This document shows, piece by piece, positions 44,507 to 52,573 of a stretch of 64,000 bases of DNA. The position numbers and the translations under genes are program-made. This DNA is from Microbacterium sp. (lineage in GTDB: Bacteria > Actinomycetota > Actinomycetes > Actinomycetales > Microbacteriaceae): the NCBI GenBank assembly GCA_017306415.1, contig JAFKIL010000001.1, forward strand, positions 558,001-622,000, written 5' to 3'. Under the pieces are notes generated by a model. It was not told the origin of the DNA, did no database searches, and saw only the letters and a program-made list of their open reading frames with translations. The number at the start of each line of letters is the position of its first letter. Within the stretch, counting starts at the first letter, position 1.

Positions 44507-45642
44507 ACGCGGAAGGCATGAATCGCGACGGGACCACCGCCTCCCCGGGTGCGCACGGAGCGCTCCCGCCGCTCGACGACCGGCGCGTCGAGGAGATCGA
44601 GGGGGCGCTGTTCGCCGAGATCGATCGCGCGCGGCGCGCGCGACGGGTCCGCCGGGGCCGGATCTGGCTCGGTGGGACCGCTGCAGCGGCCGTGGTCGTG
44701 GTCGGCGCCCTCGTGGTGCCCGCAGTCATCGGCGGTCTCTCGGGCACGTCGAGCGGCTCTTCGATCGCCCCCCAGTTCGACGCGGGCACCAAGGGATCGG
44801 ATGCCGGCGGCACCGCGCAATCCGGGAGCGGCGGCATCGCCGCCGTGCCATCCCGCGGCGACAAGCCCTCCACGGGTGATACCGGCGTCGCGCGGGAGAT
44901 CGTCACCACGGCCACCGCCACCGTCGAAGCGAGGGACGTGCGCGCGGCGATCGAGCGGATCTCGACCGCCGCGACGGCCCGGAAGGGCTACGTCGAAGCG
45001 ATGAGCATCGGCACGGTCGGCGCGACGGCCACGACGGGCACCGGCTCGACCGCGCCCTCCCCCGACGCGCCGGAGGGCGCCCTGCCCGCATCCCCGACCG
45101 GGGACGGCGGATGGGTCACGGTGCGTGTGCCGGCCGCGTCACTCCCCGCGCTCATCTCGGATCTCGCCCGGGCGGGCACCGTCCACGCCTCCGCGATCGA
45201 TCGGGTGGATGTGACGTCGCAGGCCGTCGACCTGCGTGCCCGGATCGATGCCCTCGAGGCATCCGTCTCCCGGCTCACCCAGCTCATGGCGAAGGCCGGC
45301 AGCGTCGCAGACCTGCTGAGCGCGGAGTCGGCGCTCAGCAGCCGTCAGGCCGACCTCGAGTCGTACGAGCAGCAGCTGAAAGCGCTCGAGTCGCAGGTCG
45401 CGATGTCGACGTTGACCGTGACCGTGGCACCGCACCCGACGATCGTCCGCGCGAACCCCGCCGGCTTCGGCGACGGACTGGCGGCAGGGTGGAGCGGATT
45501 CGTCGCCACCGTCAACGGGCTCGTGGTGGCGATCGGATTCGTCCTCCCATGGCTGGCGGTCGTCGTCCTGCTGGCTGCGATCACGTGGGCGGTTGTCCTG
45601 CTGGCTCGCGCCATCCGGTCGCGGCGGAACCGCGCCGCTTGA
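44503..45642 (+). CDS. DUF4349 membrane protein coupled to ECF sigma factor
   Basis: 379 residues. A short cytosolic segment (1-52, with LDDRRVEEIEGALFAEIDRA) precedes a membrane helix (about 55-78). Then comes an exported DUF4349 domain with VTTATATVEARDVRAAIERI, and a coiled coil (LRARIDALEASVSRLTQLM, then LSSRQADLESYEQQLKALES). A C-terminal membrane helix (about 335-370) is followed by a basic tail. DUF4349 function is unknown. The coupling to a sigma gene and the small cytosolic head suggest an anti-sigma-like role; this is inference. Confidence 0.85.
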   Translation: MNAEGMNRDGTTASPGAHGALPPLDDRRVEEIEGALFAEIDRARRARRVRRGRIWLGGTAAAAVVVVGALVVPAVIGGLSGTSSGSSIAPQFDAGTKGSDAGGTAQSGSGGIAAVPSRGDKPSTGDTGVAREIVTTATATVEARDVRAAIERISTAATARKGYVEAMSIGTVGATATTGTGSTAPSPDAPEGALPASPTGDGGWVTVRVPAASLPALISDLARAGTVHASAIDRVDVTSQAVDLRARIDALEASVSRLTQLMAKAGSVADLLSAESALSSRQADLESYEQQLKALESQVAMSTLTVTVAPHPTIVRANPAGFGDGLAAGWSGFVATVNGLVVAIGFVLPWLAVVVLLAAITWAVVLLARAIRSRRNRAA

Positions 45643-45683
45643 GGGCCGCCTTGCCTTCGTGGCGCCGGGGCCGCGCGCCGATC

Positions 45684-45689
45684 TAGCCT
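45684..45689 (+). promoter_or_regulatory. -10 box TAGCCT, leaderless start at 45696
   Basis: TAGCCT ends 6 nt before ATG 45696 on the plus strand. Confidence 0.5.
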
Positions 45690-45695
45690 GGGCGC

Positions 45696-46424
45696 ATGGA
45701 TGACAGTGGAACACCCGGCGCCCACGCAGGCGAGCCGCACACCGGCGGCCTGGCTCAGCGGCTGAACTGGCTGCGCGCCGGCGTGCTCGGCGCGAACGAC
45801 GGCATCGTCTCGACCGCCGCCGTCGCGGTCGGCGTCGCGAGCGCGACCAGCCAGGTGACGCCCGTGCTGCTCGCCGGGGCGGCCGCTCTCGTCGGTGGTG
45901 CGATCTCGATGGCGCTCGGCGAGTACGTGTCCGTCTCCAGTCAGCGCGACAGCGAGCGCGCTCTCATCGCCAAGGAGCGTCGCGAGCTCGCCACGGATCC
46001 GGAGGCCGAGTTCGAGGAGCTCGTGGGGCTCTACCAGGCGCAGGGTCTCACCGTCGGCACCGCCCGCCAGGTGGCCACCGAACTCACCGAACGCGACGCC
46101 CTCAAAGCGCACCTCTCGATCGAGCTCAACATCGACCAGGACGACGTGGTGAGTCCGTGGCACGCGGCGCTCGCCTCCGCGATCGCCTTCACGATCGGAG
46201 CGCTGCTGCCGCTCGCGACGATCCTGTTGCTGCCCCATCCGGCGCGCATCGTCGCGACGTTCGTGGCCGTGCTCGTCGCGCTGTGCGTGACCGGGTACGT
46301 CGCGGCCTGGATCGGCGGATCCTCGCGCTGGCGGGCGGTGGCGCGCACCGTCACCGGCGGCGCGCTGGCCCTGGTCGCGACGTTCCTGGTCGGGACACTG
46401 TTCGGCACCGCGGTCGGCGGCTGA
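45696..46424 (+). CDS. VIT family (VIT1/CCC1-like) transporter
   Basis: 242 residues. The opening LRAGVLGANDGIVSTAAVAVGVA is the CCC1/VIT1 signature; GAISMALGEYVSVSSQRDSERAL is the second conserved block. A hydrophilic metal-binding-like helix with many Glu residues (EAEFEELVGLYQAQGL) sits between membrane segments 2 and 3. The family moves Fe2+ or Mn2+ out of the cytosol. The mRNA is likely leaderless. It is close to terC and the FetB-like gene, so this stretch is rich in metal-efflux genes. Confidence 0.9.
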   Translation: MDDSGTPGAHAGEPHTGGLAQRLNWLRAGVLGANDGIVSTAAVAVGVASATSQVTPVLLAGAAALVGGAISMALGEYVSVSSQRDSERALIAKERRELATDPEAEFEELVGLYQAQGLTVGTARQVATELTERDALKAHLSIELNIDQDDVVSPWHAALASAIAFTIGALLPLATILLLPHPARIVATFVAVLVALCVTGYVAAWIGGSSRWRAVARTVTGGALALVATFLVGTLFGTAVGG

Positions 46425-46429
46425 GCGGC

Positions 46430-47800
46430 TCAGATCCAGCCGAACGCCGGTGGGAAGACGATCACGACCGCGGCCGCCCACGCGAGGTAGACGGGGACAT
46501 ACGCGGTCTGCCAGTTCTCGAGCGTCGCGAACCGCCCGCGATGCCGCACGAACCGCAGCTGGAGCCACGCCGCGCCCGCGAGGTTGGCGAGCAGGATCAG
46601 GTTGAGACCCAGCGACGCGAGCTTGTTCGGACTCGCGCCGTACGCGCCGATCCGTCCGATCATCGCGACGAGCACGAGCAGGTCGACGGCGAGCGCTGCG
46701 ACGACCATCACCAGCTGCAGCCGGTCGAACCAGCCGACCGGGGCATCGGGGACGCGTGCGGACAGCGAGTACAGGAGGAGGCCCAGAACCACGAGCAGCA
46801 CGAGATCGAAGATGATCAGCAGATCGCGTTCGCCGAACACGGCCGGTCCCCTGTCGGGCGGCACAAGACTGCGCTGGATGAGGCCGGCGACGATCAGTGC
46901 GAGCAGCAACGCGGTGAACAGCGGCGTGAACACCTTCGTCAGCACCGGGGCGATGTTCTCGATGACGCTCTGCTTCGCCTCGACGAGCCATGCGGCCACC
47001 ACGACCGCGCCCGCGACGCCGCAGGGCAGCAGCCATTGCGCGACGAAGACCCCGGGGTCCAGTCCGATGGCCGCGAACACTCCGACGGTGATCCCCGCCA
47101 GCACTCCGCCGCCCAGCCCGATGAGCGCGAGATAGACGAACCACTCCCCCGTGAACCGGATGAAATCCATGCGCGCGGGACCGGATCGCCACCGGTCCCG
47201 GACGTACGCGAGGCCCACGACGAGCCAGAGGACGACGAAGAGGTGGAGTCCGGCGAGCAGCTGCGTCGCGCCCTCGGCGGCGAACGGATAGGTGTTCATC
47301 ACCACCGCGGCGACGGCGAACGCGGAGAGCGTCACGATGGCGGTGACGGGCCGGGTTCCGCGGCGCACGAGGAAGAACAGCGCCAGGAAGGACAGCAGGA
47401 TGACCGCGGCGTTGCGCACATAGAAGCCACTCCCCGAGGCATCCATGCCCACCCCCAGGAGTGCGGGGATCTTGATCGCGGCGGCAGCGCACACCGCGAA
47501 GCCCAGCGCCCAGATGAGGCGCGACGGTCCCCGTACGGCGGTTGTGTCCGCGAGGACGAGCTGCTTCCACAGCCGGTCGGAGTGCTCTCTCGCGTATTCG
47601 CGCGACAGGTCGTCGAGCCGGCCCAGTCGTCTGATCGCCACGAGGAACGCCTCGTCGGGATCGAGGCCCGACTCGACGAGCGCGTCGATCTGGTCGCGCA
47701 GATGTCCCTCCAGCTCTGCGACGTCGACGGCACCGATGGCCGCGCGGCGCGCCGCGAACTCGCGCCATGCCGCGATCTGACTCTCCACCTGGGGATCCAT
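46430..47800 (-). CDS. Multi-pass membrane protein with permease-prefix domain
   Basis: 456 residues. An N-terminal helical domain (about 1-75) includes DVAELEGHLRDQIDALVESGLDPDEAFLVAIRRLG, which matches the permease-prefix type often found beside PadR regulators. About ten hydrophobic segments follow, ending in YLAWAAAVVIVFPPAFGWI. No transport motif is recognisable and the substrate is unknown. It starts 1 bp past the padR stop, so the two genes form an operon controlled by the operator at 48180-48217. Confidence 0.8.
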   Translation of the reverse strand: MDPQVESQIAAWREFAARRAAIGAVDVAELEGHLRDQIDALVESGLDPDEAFLVAIRRLGRLDDLSREYAREHSDRLWKQLVLADTTAVRGPSRLIWALGFAVCAAAAIKIPALLGVGMDASGSGFYVRNAAVILLSFLALFFLVRRGTRPVTAIVTLSAFAVAAVVMNTYPFAAEGATQLLAGLHLFVVLWLVVGLAYVRDRWRSGPARMDFIRFTGEWFVYLALIGLGGGVLAGITVGVFAAIGLDPGVFVAQWLLPCGVAGAVVVAAWLVEAKQSVIENIAPVLTKVFTPLFTALLLALIVAGLIQRSLVPPDRGPAVFGERDLLIIFDLVLLVVLGLLLYSLSARVPDAPVGWFDRLQLVMVVAALAVDLLVLVAMIGRIGAYGASPNKLASLGLNLILLANLAGAAWLQLRFVRHRGRFATLENWQTAYVPVYLAWAAAVVIVFPPAFGWI

Positions 47801-47801
47801 G

Positions 47802-48167
47802 TCAGGCGCTCCCGAACGCGATCGCCGCGCCGGAGCCCCCGTGGCCCGACCAGACGCGATCGAGCGCGCGGTTCACGACGGCCCACTGCTGTCGCTGCTC
47901 CGCGAAGACGGAGTGACCGCTGGCGCTGAGCCGGTACTGCTTCCGCGGGCGCCCGGTGGGCGATGAGGCCCACGACGATTCGACGTGTCCCAGCCTCTCG
48001 AGACGATGCAGCAGGGGATACAGCATGCCGTCGCTCCACTCGAGCTGGCCGTCGGACAGCTCGCCCACGCGCTGCAGGATGGCGTAGCCGTAAGACTCCC
48101 CCTCCGCGAGTATGCCGAGGACGAGCGGCGTCGCCGTCGCCGCGACCAGATCCTTGCCGATCCGCAT
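47802..48167 (-). CDS. PadR-family transcriptional regulator
   Basis: 121 residues. The winged helix-turn-helix includes PLVLGILAEGESYGYAILQRV, WSDGMLYPLLHRLERLGHVES and the wing GRPRKQYRLSASG. ATG 48167 has AAGGAG 6 nt upstream. Its leader contains a perfect 14-bp inverted repeat, so it very likely represses its own operon. The effector is unknown. Confidence 0.92.
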   Translation of the reverse strand: MRIGKDLVAATATPLVLGILAEGESYGYAILQRVGELSDGQLEWSDGMLYPLLHRLERLGHVESSWASSPTGRPRKQYRLSASGHSVFAEQRQQWAVVNRALDRVWSGHGGSGAAIAFGSA

Positions 48168-48179
48168 GGCGTCTCCTTC

Positions 48180-48217
48180 ATACCTTGTAGTGCCACTTAC
48201 CTAGCACTACAAGGTAT
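48180..48217 (-). promoter_or_regulatory. PadR operator: perfect 14-bp inverted repeat
   Basis: Arms ATACCTTGTAGTGC (48180-48193) and GCACTACAAGGTAT (48204-48217), separated by 10 bp. The centre sits 30 bp before the padR start and must overlap its promoter. PadR proteins typically bind such AT-flanked palindromes near their own gene; occupancy here is inferred. Confidence 0.75.
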
Positions 48218-48230
48218 AGACGCATCGTCC

Positions 48231-48980
48231 TCAGCGCAAGGCGTGCGGACGCACCCGGATGCCCCCCATCCACGTCGCGACGAGCACCGCGGTCACCGAA
48301 CCCGCCGCCATGATCGCCGCGAGCACCACGATCTGGAAACGGCCGGCCTCGAAGGGCGAGATGCCGCCGAAGATGGCCCCGACGAACGCGCCTGGCAGGA
48401 CGACCAGTCCTGTGGTCTTCGTCTGGTCGATGGACGGGATCAGCGCGTCGCGTACCGAACGGCGGGCGAGGGCGAGCGTCGAGACACGGGGACGCGCGCC
48501 CAGCGCGAGCCATCCCTCGACCTCGTCCCAGTGATCGATCACCGCACGGGTGAGGTTTCGTCCGGTGAGCGTGGCGATGCTCATCGAGTTCCCGATCACG
48601 ATCGCGCCGATCGCCAGCGCGTACCGCGACGTCAGGGCGAGGGCGCCGGTGGCGAACACCACCGCGCAGGCCACCACGACGCCCGCGGCGATGGATGTCG
48701 CAGCGATCGCGAGGCTCCGCCCGCTCATCCCGATGCGACCCGCGGCGACGCCGACGGCGACGGCGAACATGACGCACAGCGCCCCCGCGATCAGCGAGGG
48801 ACTCTCGATGATCCCCGTCAGGATGACGCTGATGACCGCCAGCTGCACGGTCCCGCGGGCGATCGCGAGCGCGGGGGTCCACGACGCCGGCACGCGGAAG
48901 AGGACGAGTACGACGGTTGCGATCGCCGTGAGGACGACCACCCCCACGAGCGAGGGGACGACGTCGGCGGGCACGAGCAC
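48231..48980 (-). CDS. FetB/UPF0014-type ABC permease, no ATPase partner nearby
   Basis: 249 residues, six to seven membrane spans. ALAIARGTVQLAVISVIL, GALALTSRYALAIGAIVIGNSMS and LGARPRVSTLALARRSVRDALIPSIDQTKTTGLV are characteristic of FetB (YbbM), the permease of an iron-export ABC pump. The ATPase FetA is not in this window, so it may use a distant partner. GTG 48980 with TAGGCT 6 nt upstream predicts a leaderless mRNA. It is followed by the padR operon on the same strand. Confidence 0.85.
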   Translation of the reverse strand: MLVPADVVPSLVGVVVLTAIATVVLVLFRVPASWTPALAIARGTVQLAVISVILTGIIESPSLIAGALCVMFAVAVGVAAGRIGMSGRSLAIAATSIAAGVVVACAVVFATGALALTSRYALAIGAIVIGNSMSIATLTGRNLTRAVIDHWDEVEGWLALGARPRVSTLALARRSVRDALIPSIDQTKTTGLVVLPGAFVGAIFGGISPFEAGRFQIVVLAAIMAAGSVTAVLVATWMGGIRVRPHALR

Positions 48981-48986
48981 AGGCCG

Positions 48987-48992
48987 AGCCTA
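48987..48992 (-). promoter_or_regulatory. -10 box TAGGCT, leaderless start at 48980
   Basis: TAGGCT, then CGGCCT, then GTG of the FetB-like gene on the minus strand. Confidence 0.5.
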
Positions 48993-49003
48993 CGGCCGCC
49001 GCC

Positions 49004-49141
49004 TCAGTCGGCCGTGATGCCGCCCGGATCGGCGATGTCGTCGTCCATCCACGTGGCGACCTCGCCCCAGAGGACCAGGACGACCACGACGGTGGCGGCG
49101 ACAGCGCCGATCACGACACTCACGATCTGTCGACCGTTCAT
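49004..49141 (-). CDS. 45-residue single-span membrane peptide
   Basis: Starts MNGRQIVSVVIGAVAATVVV and continues through a hydrophobic stretch to VLVLWGEVATWMDDD, ending GGITAD. This gives a short basic start, one membrane helix (about residues 6-25) and an acidic exterior or cytosolic tail. Family not recognised. The ribosome-binding site is weak. An eight-codon reading frame ends in an ATGA overlap with its start. It lies between the FetB-like gene and a two-component system. Confidence 0.5.
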   Translation of the reverse strand: MNGRQIVSVVIGAVAATVVVVLVLWGEVATWMDDDIADPGGITAD

Positions 49142-49295
49142 GAACGGGAACCATGGTGTGCCATGACGCGAGCCTCGCGGAACCGCACTGAGCCGGCTCT
49201 AAGGGATGCTGTCGCGCGCTGGGTGGAACAACGCATCGGGCGATTCTTAGTGCCGTCTGAGCGTCGGGGCGGGATGATAGACGGGAAGGAGGATC

Positions 49296-49961
49296 ATGGC
49301 AGAGCAGCGTCCGCGTCTCCTCCTCGCCGAGGACGATCCGCAGCTGGGCCCGCTGATGGCCCGCGTCCTCGACGAGGTCTACGACGTCCAGCTCCGCGCC
49401 GACGGCGGCGAGGCTCTGACGGCGGCGACGGCAGAGCCCTTCGACGTCCTCGTGATCGACCGTCGCCTGCCTACGCTGGACGGCGTGAGCATCGTCGAGA
49501 ACCTCCGCCGGAGCGGCGTCACGACGCCGATGCTCATCCTCACGGCACTCGGCACGGTGCAGGACAAGGTGCGCGGCCTGGACGCGGGTGCGAACGACTA
49601 CCTCGTCAAGCCGTTCGACTTCGACGAGCTGTTCGCGAGGCTGCGCGCCATCCGTCGTGTGGTCGATGGCGAGGGTCCCTTCGTGCGGATCGGGAGCTGG
49701 GAGTTCTACCCGGACTCGCGTGCGGTGTACTCGCCGTACGACGGTCGGACGATCCTGACCGAGCGCGAATCCGACCTGCTGCGCCTCCTGGCGGAGTATC
49801 CGCGCAAGACGTTCGGACGCGACGAGATCCTCCGCACGGTGTTCGACGCCCACGACACTCCGGGCACGGTCGACACCTACGTGCACTATCTGCGGCGGAA
49901 GATCGACCCCGATGTCGTCACCACCGTCCGTGGCCGGGGCTATCGGCTGGGCTCGATGTGA
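49296..49961 (+). CDS. OmpR-family response regulator
   Basis: 221 residues. Receiver domain 1-120: acidic pocket in LLAEDDP, phosphoacceptor D55 (VLVIDRRLP), switch Thr in ILTALG and Lys in LVKPFDF. The winged-helix output domain runs from about 130 to 221 (TERESDLLRLLAEYPRKTFGRDEIL; VDTYVHYLRRKI; TTVRGRGYRL). ATG 49296 has GGAAGGAGG upstream. It is coupled by GTGA overlap to the kinase gene. Confidence 0.94.
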   Translation: MAEQRPRLLLAEDDPQLGPLMARVLDEVYDVQLRADGGEALTAATAEPFDVLVIDRRLPTLDGVSIVENLRRSGVTTPMLILTALGTVQDKVRGLDAGANDYLVKPFDFDELFARLRAIRRVVDGEGPFVRIGSWEFYPDSRAVYSPYDGRTILTERESDLLRLLAEYPRKTFGRDEILRTVFDAHDTPGTVDTYVHYLRRKIDPDVVTTVRGRGYRLGSM

Positions 49962-50965
49962 CGCGACGGCGGCAGGCGGCCGATCCCGACGCTCAGCTGG
50001 TCCGTCGCACGGCGCTGCGAGTCGGGCTCTTCATCACGGTCGCGGCGACGATCCTCGTCACGGTCGTGCTGGTCGCCGCGTTCTCGTTCGTGCTCGCCCG
50101 CGTTCCGTTCGCCGATCTCTTCGACCGCAACCATCATGAGGAGACGGTGGACGTCGGCGGTCTCGATGCTCTCGTGGGGGTGGTCGTGCTCGGGCTGCTC
50201 GCCATCGCCCTCGCCGGCTCCCTCTCGCTCGTCGCCACGCGCCGCGCCGTCGCCCCTCTCGTCGATGCCCTCGCGCGTCAGCGTCGGTTCGTGGCCGACG
50301 CCTCCCACGAACTTCGCACACCCCTGACGATCCTCGACGCGCGACTGCAGGTCCTGGAGCGATCTCTGAGCGACCACGACCGCAATCGGCAGCTCGTCGC
50401 CGAACTCCGCGGCGACTCCGACGCGCTGGTGGCGGTCGTCACGGACCTGCTCGACTCGCTGGACGTCGCGATCCAAGGATCCGCCGTGCCGGTCCCGGTG
50501 GCCGCTGCCGTCGAGACGGCCGTCTCCGCGATGGGCATGGCCGCCCGCGCGCGCGAGGTCCGGGTCACCGCGGCAGCCACACCGCACGACGCCGACGTCC
50601 TCATGCCCGAGGCCAGCCTTCATCGCGCGCTGGTCGCGCTGATCGACAACGCGGTGAAGCACTCCCCCCGGGACTCCGAAGTCTCCGTGGTGACGACGGC
50701 CGACCGGAAGACCGTCGTCATCGATGTCGTCGACCACGGCGGCGGCATCCGCGGCATCTCCCCCGATCGCGTCTTCGACCGCTTCGCGCGTTCCTCCGAA
50801 GCGGTGGGAGGCGGAGGCGACGCCCGGTCCGGCTTCGGCATCGGGCTCTTCCTCGTCCAGGAGGCGGTCGGTCGGTTCGGCGGCAGCGTGGAGGTCGTCG
50901 ACACGTCTTCCGCCGGCACGACGATGCGGATCCGTCTGCCGCGCGCAGCCGCTCACCGCTCGTAG
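49958..50965 (+). CDS. Sensor histidine kinase of the two-component pair
   Basis: 335 residues. Two membrane helices (about 22-48 and 70-92) enclose a very short (about 20-residue) external loop with FDRNHHEE, which could bind a metal or sense the membrane. The phosphoacceptor H117 lies in FVADASHELRTPLTIL; ATP-binding boxes N (ALIDNAVKHSP), G1 (DVVDHGGGI) and G2 (GFGIGLFLVQEAV) are intact. GTG 49958 overlaps the regulator stop. It ends 13 bp inside the convergent membrane-protein gene. Confidence 0.94.
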   Translation: MTRRRQAADPDAQLVRRTALRVGLFITVAATILVTVVLVAAFSFVLARVPFADLFDRNHHEETVDVGGLDALVGVVVLGLLAIALAGSLSLVATRRAVAPLVDALARQRRFVADASHELRTPLTILDARLQVLERSLSDHDRNRQLVAELRGDSDALVAVVTDLLDSLDVAIQGSAVPVPVAAAVETAVSAMGMAARAREVRVTAAATPHDADVLMPEASLHRALVALIDNAVKHSPRDSEVSVVTTADRKTVVIDVVDHGGGIRGISPDRVFDRFARSSEAVGGGGDARSGFGIGLFLVQEAVGRFGGSVEVVDTSSAGTTMRIRLPRAAAHRS

Positions 50966-52485
50966 AGCGCGATCACGCTCCTGTGCTCGACGAGCGTCTC
51001 CGTCCGGCGGTATCCGAGCGCCCGCAGATCCGTGATGCCCCACGTGTCGACCAGGCCGCCCGTGGAATACTCGACGACCCACACGCGCCCCACCCCGTCG
51101 AACCGGCCGCGCGCCGCGGCCTGCGCCACGGTGTAGGCGGTGCTGTGCCATGTCGACTCCCGTGCGTACGGAACGGCGAGTGTGACATCGCGCACGGCCG
51201 CGAACGGCTGCGGATCGGTGTCCATCGCAAGACGGGTCCGTCGGGACGGACGCACTCCCTCGTCGAAGACGATCGCGTCCCCCCGACGGGCGTGGGCATG
51301 GATCACGGCGGCGATCTGGTTCCAGTCCGACTGGTTCTGCGCGTAGGGCTGACGCTGAGCGACCCAGACCGGGATGACCGTGGCGCCGAGCGCAGCGGCC
51401 GCCGCGACCGCGACCCACGGACGGGTGACGCCCGCCCTCCTCGTCGCGCGCACCAGTCGACGCACTCCGAGCGCTATCAGGACCGCTGCGGCGGGCGCCG
51501 CGAAGGTACCGTACCGGGCGGTGAAGCCGGGACTCACGATGTTCATGAGGAGGAGCATTCCGACCGGCACGATGAGCCACGCGAAGGCGAGCGACTCCAG
51601 CCGGGGAAGCGGTCGGTTGAGGCGCAGAGCCTGGCGCACGTCCACGGCCCACCCGACGCCGGCGACCACGATCAGCGTCCATGCGACGACGGCGAACGGG
51701 ATCGAGCCGAACCACATCGACACCAGGAGGGACGAGGGTGTCGCCTCGTCGCGATGGGCGAGGTAGGAGATCTGGTTCCGCTCGAGCAGACCGAGCACGA
51801 GCACCGGGGATGCCGCGGCGATCCCCGCCGCGCTGGCCACCGCCCACGATCGCAGCAGCTCGCGCCGCGTCAGCAGCACGGCCACCCCGACGGCCGCCGC
51901 CATCAGCGCCAGGTACAGGAACGTGTAGACGCCGACCGCCAGGACGGCACCGTACGCGATCCACCATCGCCGCGACGGTCGATCCCGCACGAGGATCTCC
52001 GCGACCACGACGCAGAGGACGGCGGCGATCGCGGCATCCCACGCGTACGCCCGGGCCTCGCCCCCCGCGTAGGTCAGCCGTGGCAGGACCGCGGCGACGG
52101 CACCCGCGACGACGGCGAAGCGGAGCGACCCGAACCTGCCGCACAGCACGACCACGGCGGCGGCGCAGATGCCGATCGCGACGGCCGAGGGCACCCGGAT
52201 GGAGAAGGCGGACGACCCGAACACCCGGATCCAGAAGTGCAGCGCGATGTACGAGAGGCCGTGGACGGCGTCCACGTGCGTGAGCATCGCGAACAGGCTC
52301 CCCAGCGGACGGCGCGCGGAGAGCAGGCTCGCCGCCTCATCGCCCCAGAGTGAAGGGATCCACGAACCGGCGGCGCTGATCACGGCAGCGGCCGCCCCGA
52401 CGACCGCGGCCGCCCCGATCAGGGGCCGCGGGCTCGGTGCGACGGACCTCACGACGGCGAGCGGCTGCGTGGTGACCATGGACAC
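50953..52485 (-). CDS. GT39/ArnT-like multi-pass membrane glycosyltransferase
   Basis: 510 residues with about ten membrane spans. The first external loop LWGDEAASLLSARR carries an acidic pair like the catalytic DE of GT-C enzymes, and HVDAVHGLSYIALHFWIRVFG follows. A soluble C-terminal domain of about 130 residues contains DAIVFDEGVRPSRRTRLAM. It probably uses lipid-linked sugar; acceptor unknown. GTG 52485 and ATG 52479 are both possible starts. It is divergent from nhaA and overlaps the kinase 3' end by 13 bp. Confidence 0.8.
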   Translation of the reverse strand: MSMVTTQPLAVVRSVAPSPRPLIGAAAVVGAAAAVISAAGSWIPSLWGDEAASLLSARRPLGSLFAMLTHVDAVHGLSYIALHFWIRVFGSSAFSIRVPSAVAIGICAAAVVVLCGRFGSLRFAVVAGAVAAVLPRLTYAGGEARAYAWDAAIAAVLCVVVAEILVRDRPSRRWWIAYGAVLAVGVYTFLYLALMAAAVGVAVLLTRRELLRSWAVASAAGIAAASPVLVLGLLERNQISYLAHRDEATPSSLLVSMWFGSIPFAVVAWTLIVVAGVGWAVDVRQALRLNRPLPRLESLAFAWLIVPVGMLLLMNIVSPGFTARYGTFAAPAAAVLIALGVRRLVRATRRAGVTRPWVAVAAAAALGATVIPVWVAQRQPYAQNQSDWNQIAAVIHAHARRGDAIVFDEGVRPSRRTRLAMDTDPQPFAAVRDVTLAVPYARESTWHSTAYTVAQAAARGRFDGVGRVWVVEYSTGGLVDTWGITDLRALGYRRTETLVEHRSVIALYER

Positions 52486-52573
52486 CAGCCAACCGCCGCC
52501 TCACCAAGAAACCTCTCATCCGCGGATGCCGGCGGGTGCCGCCCCCTCCCCGGGAGTGGGAGAATGCGGAGTC

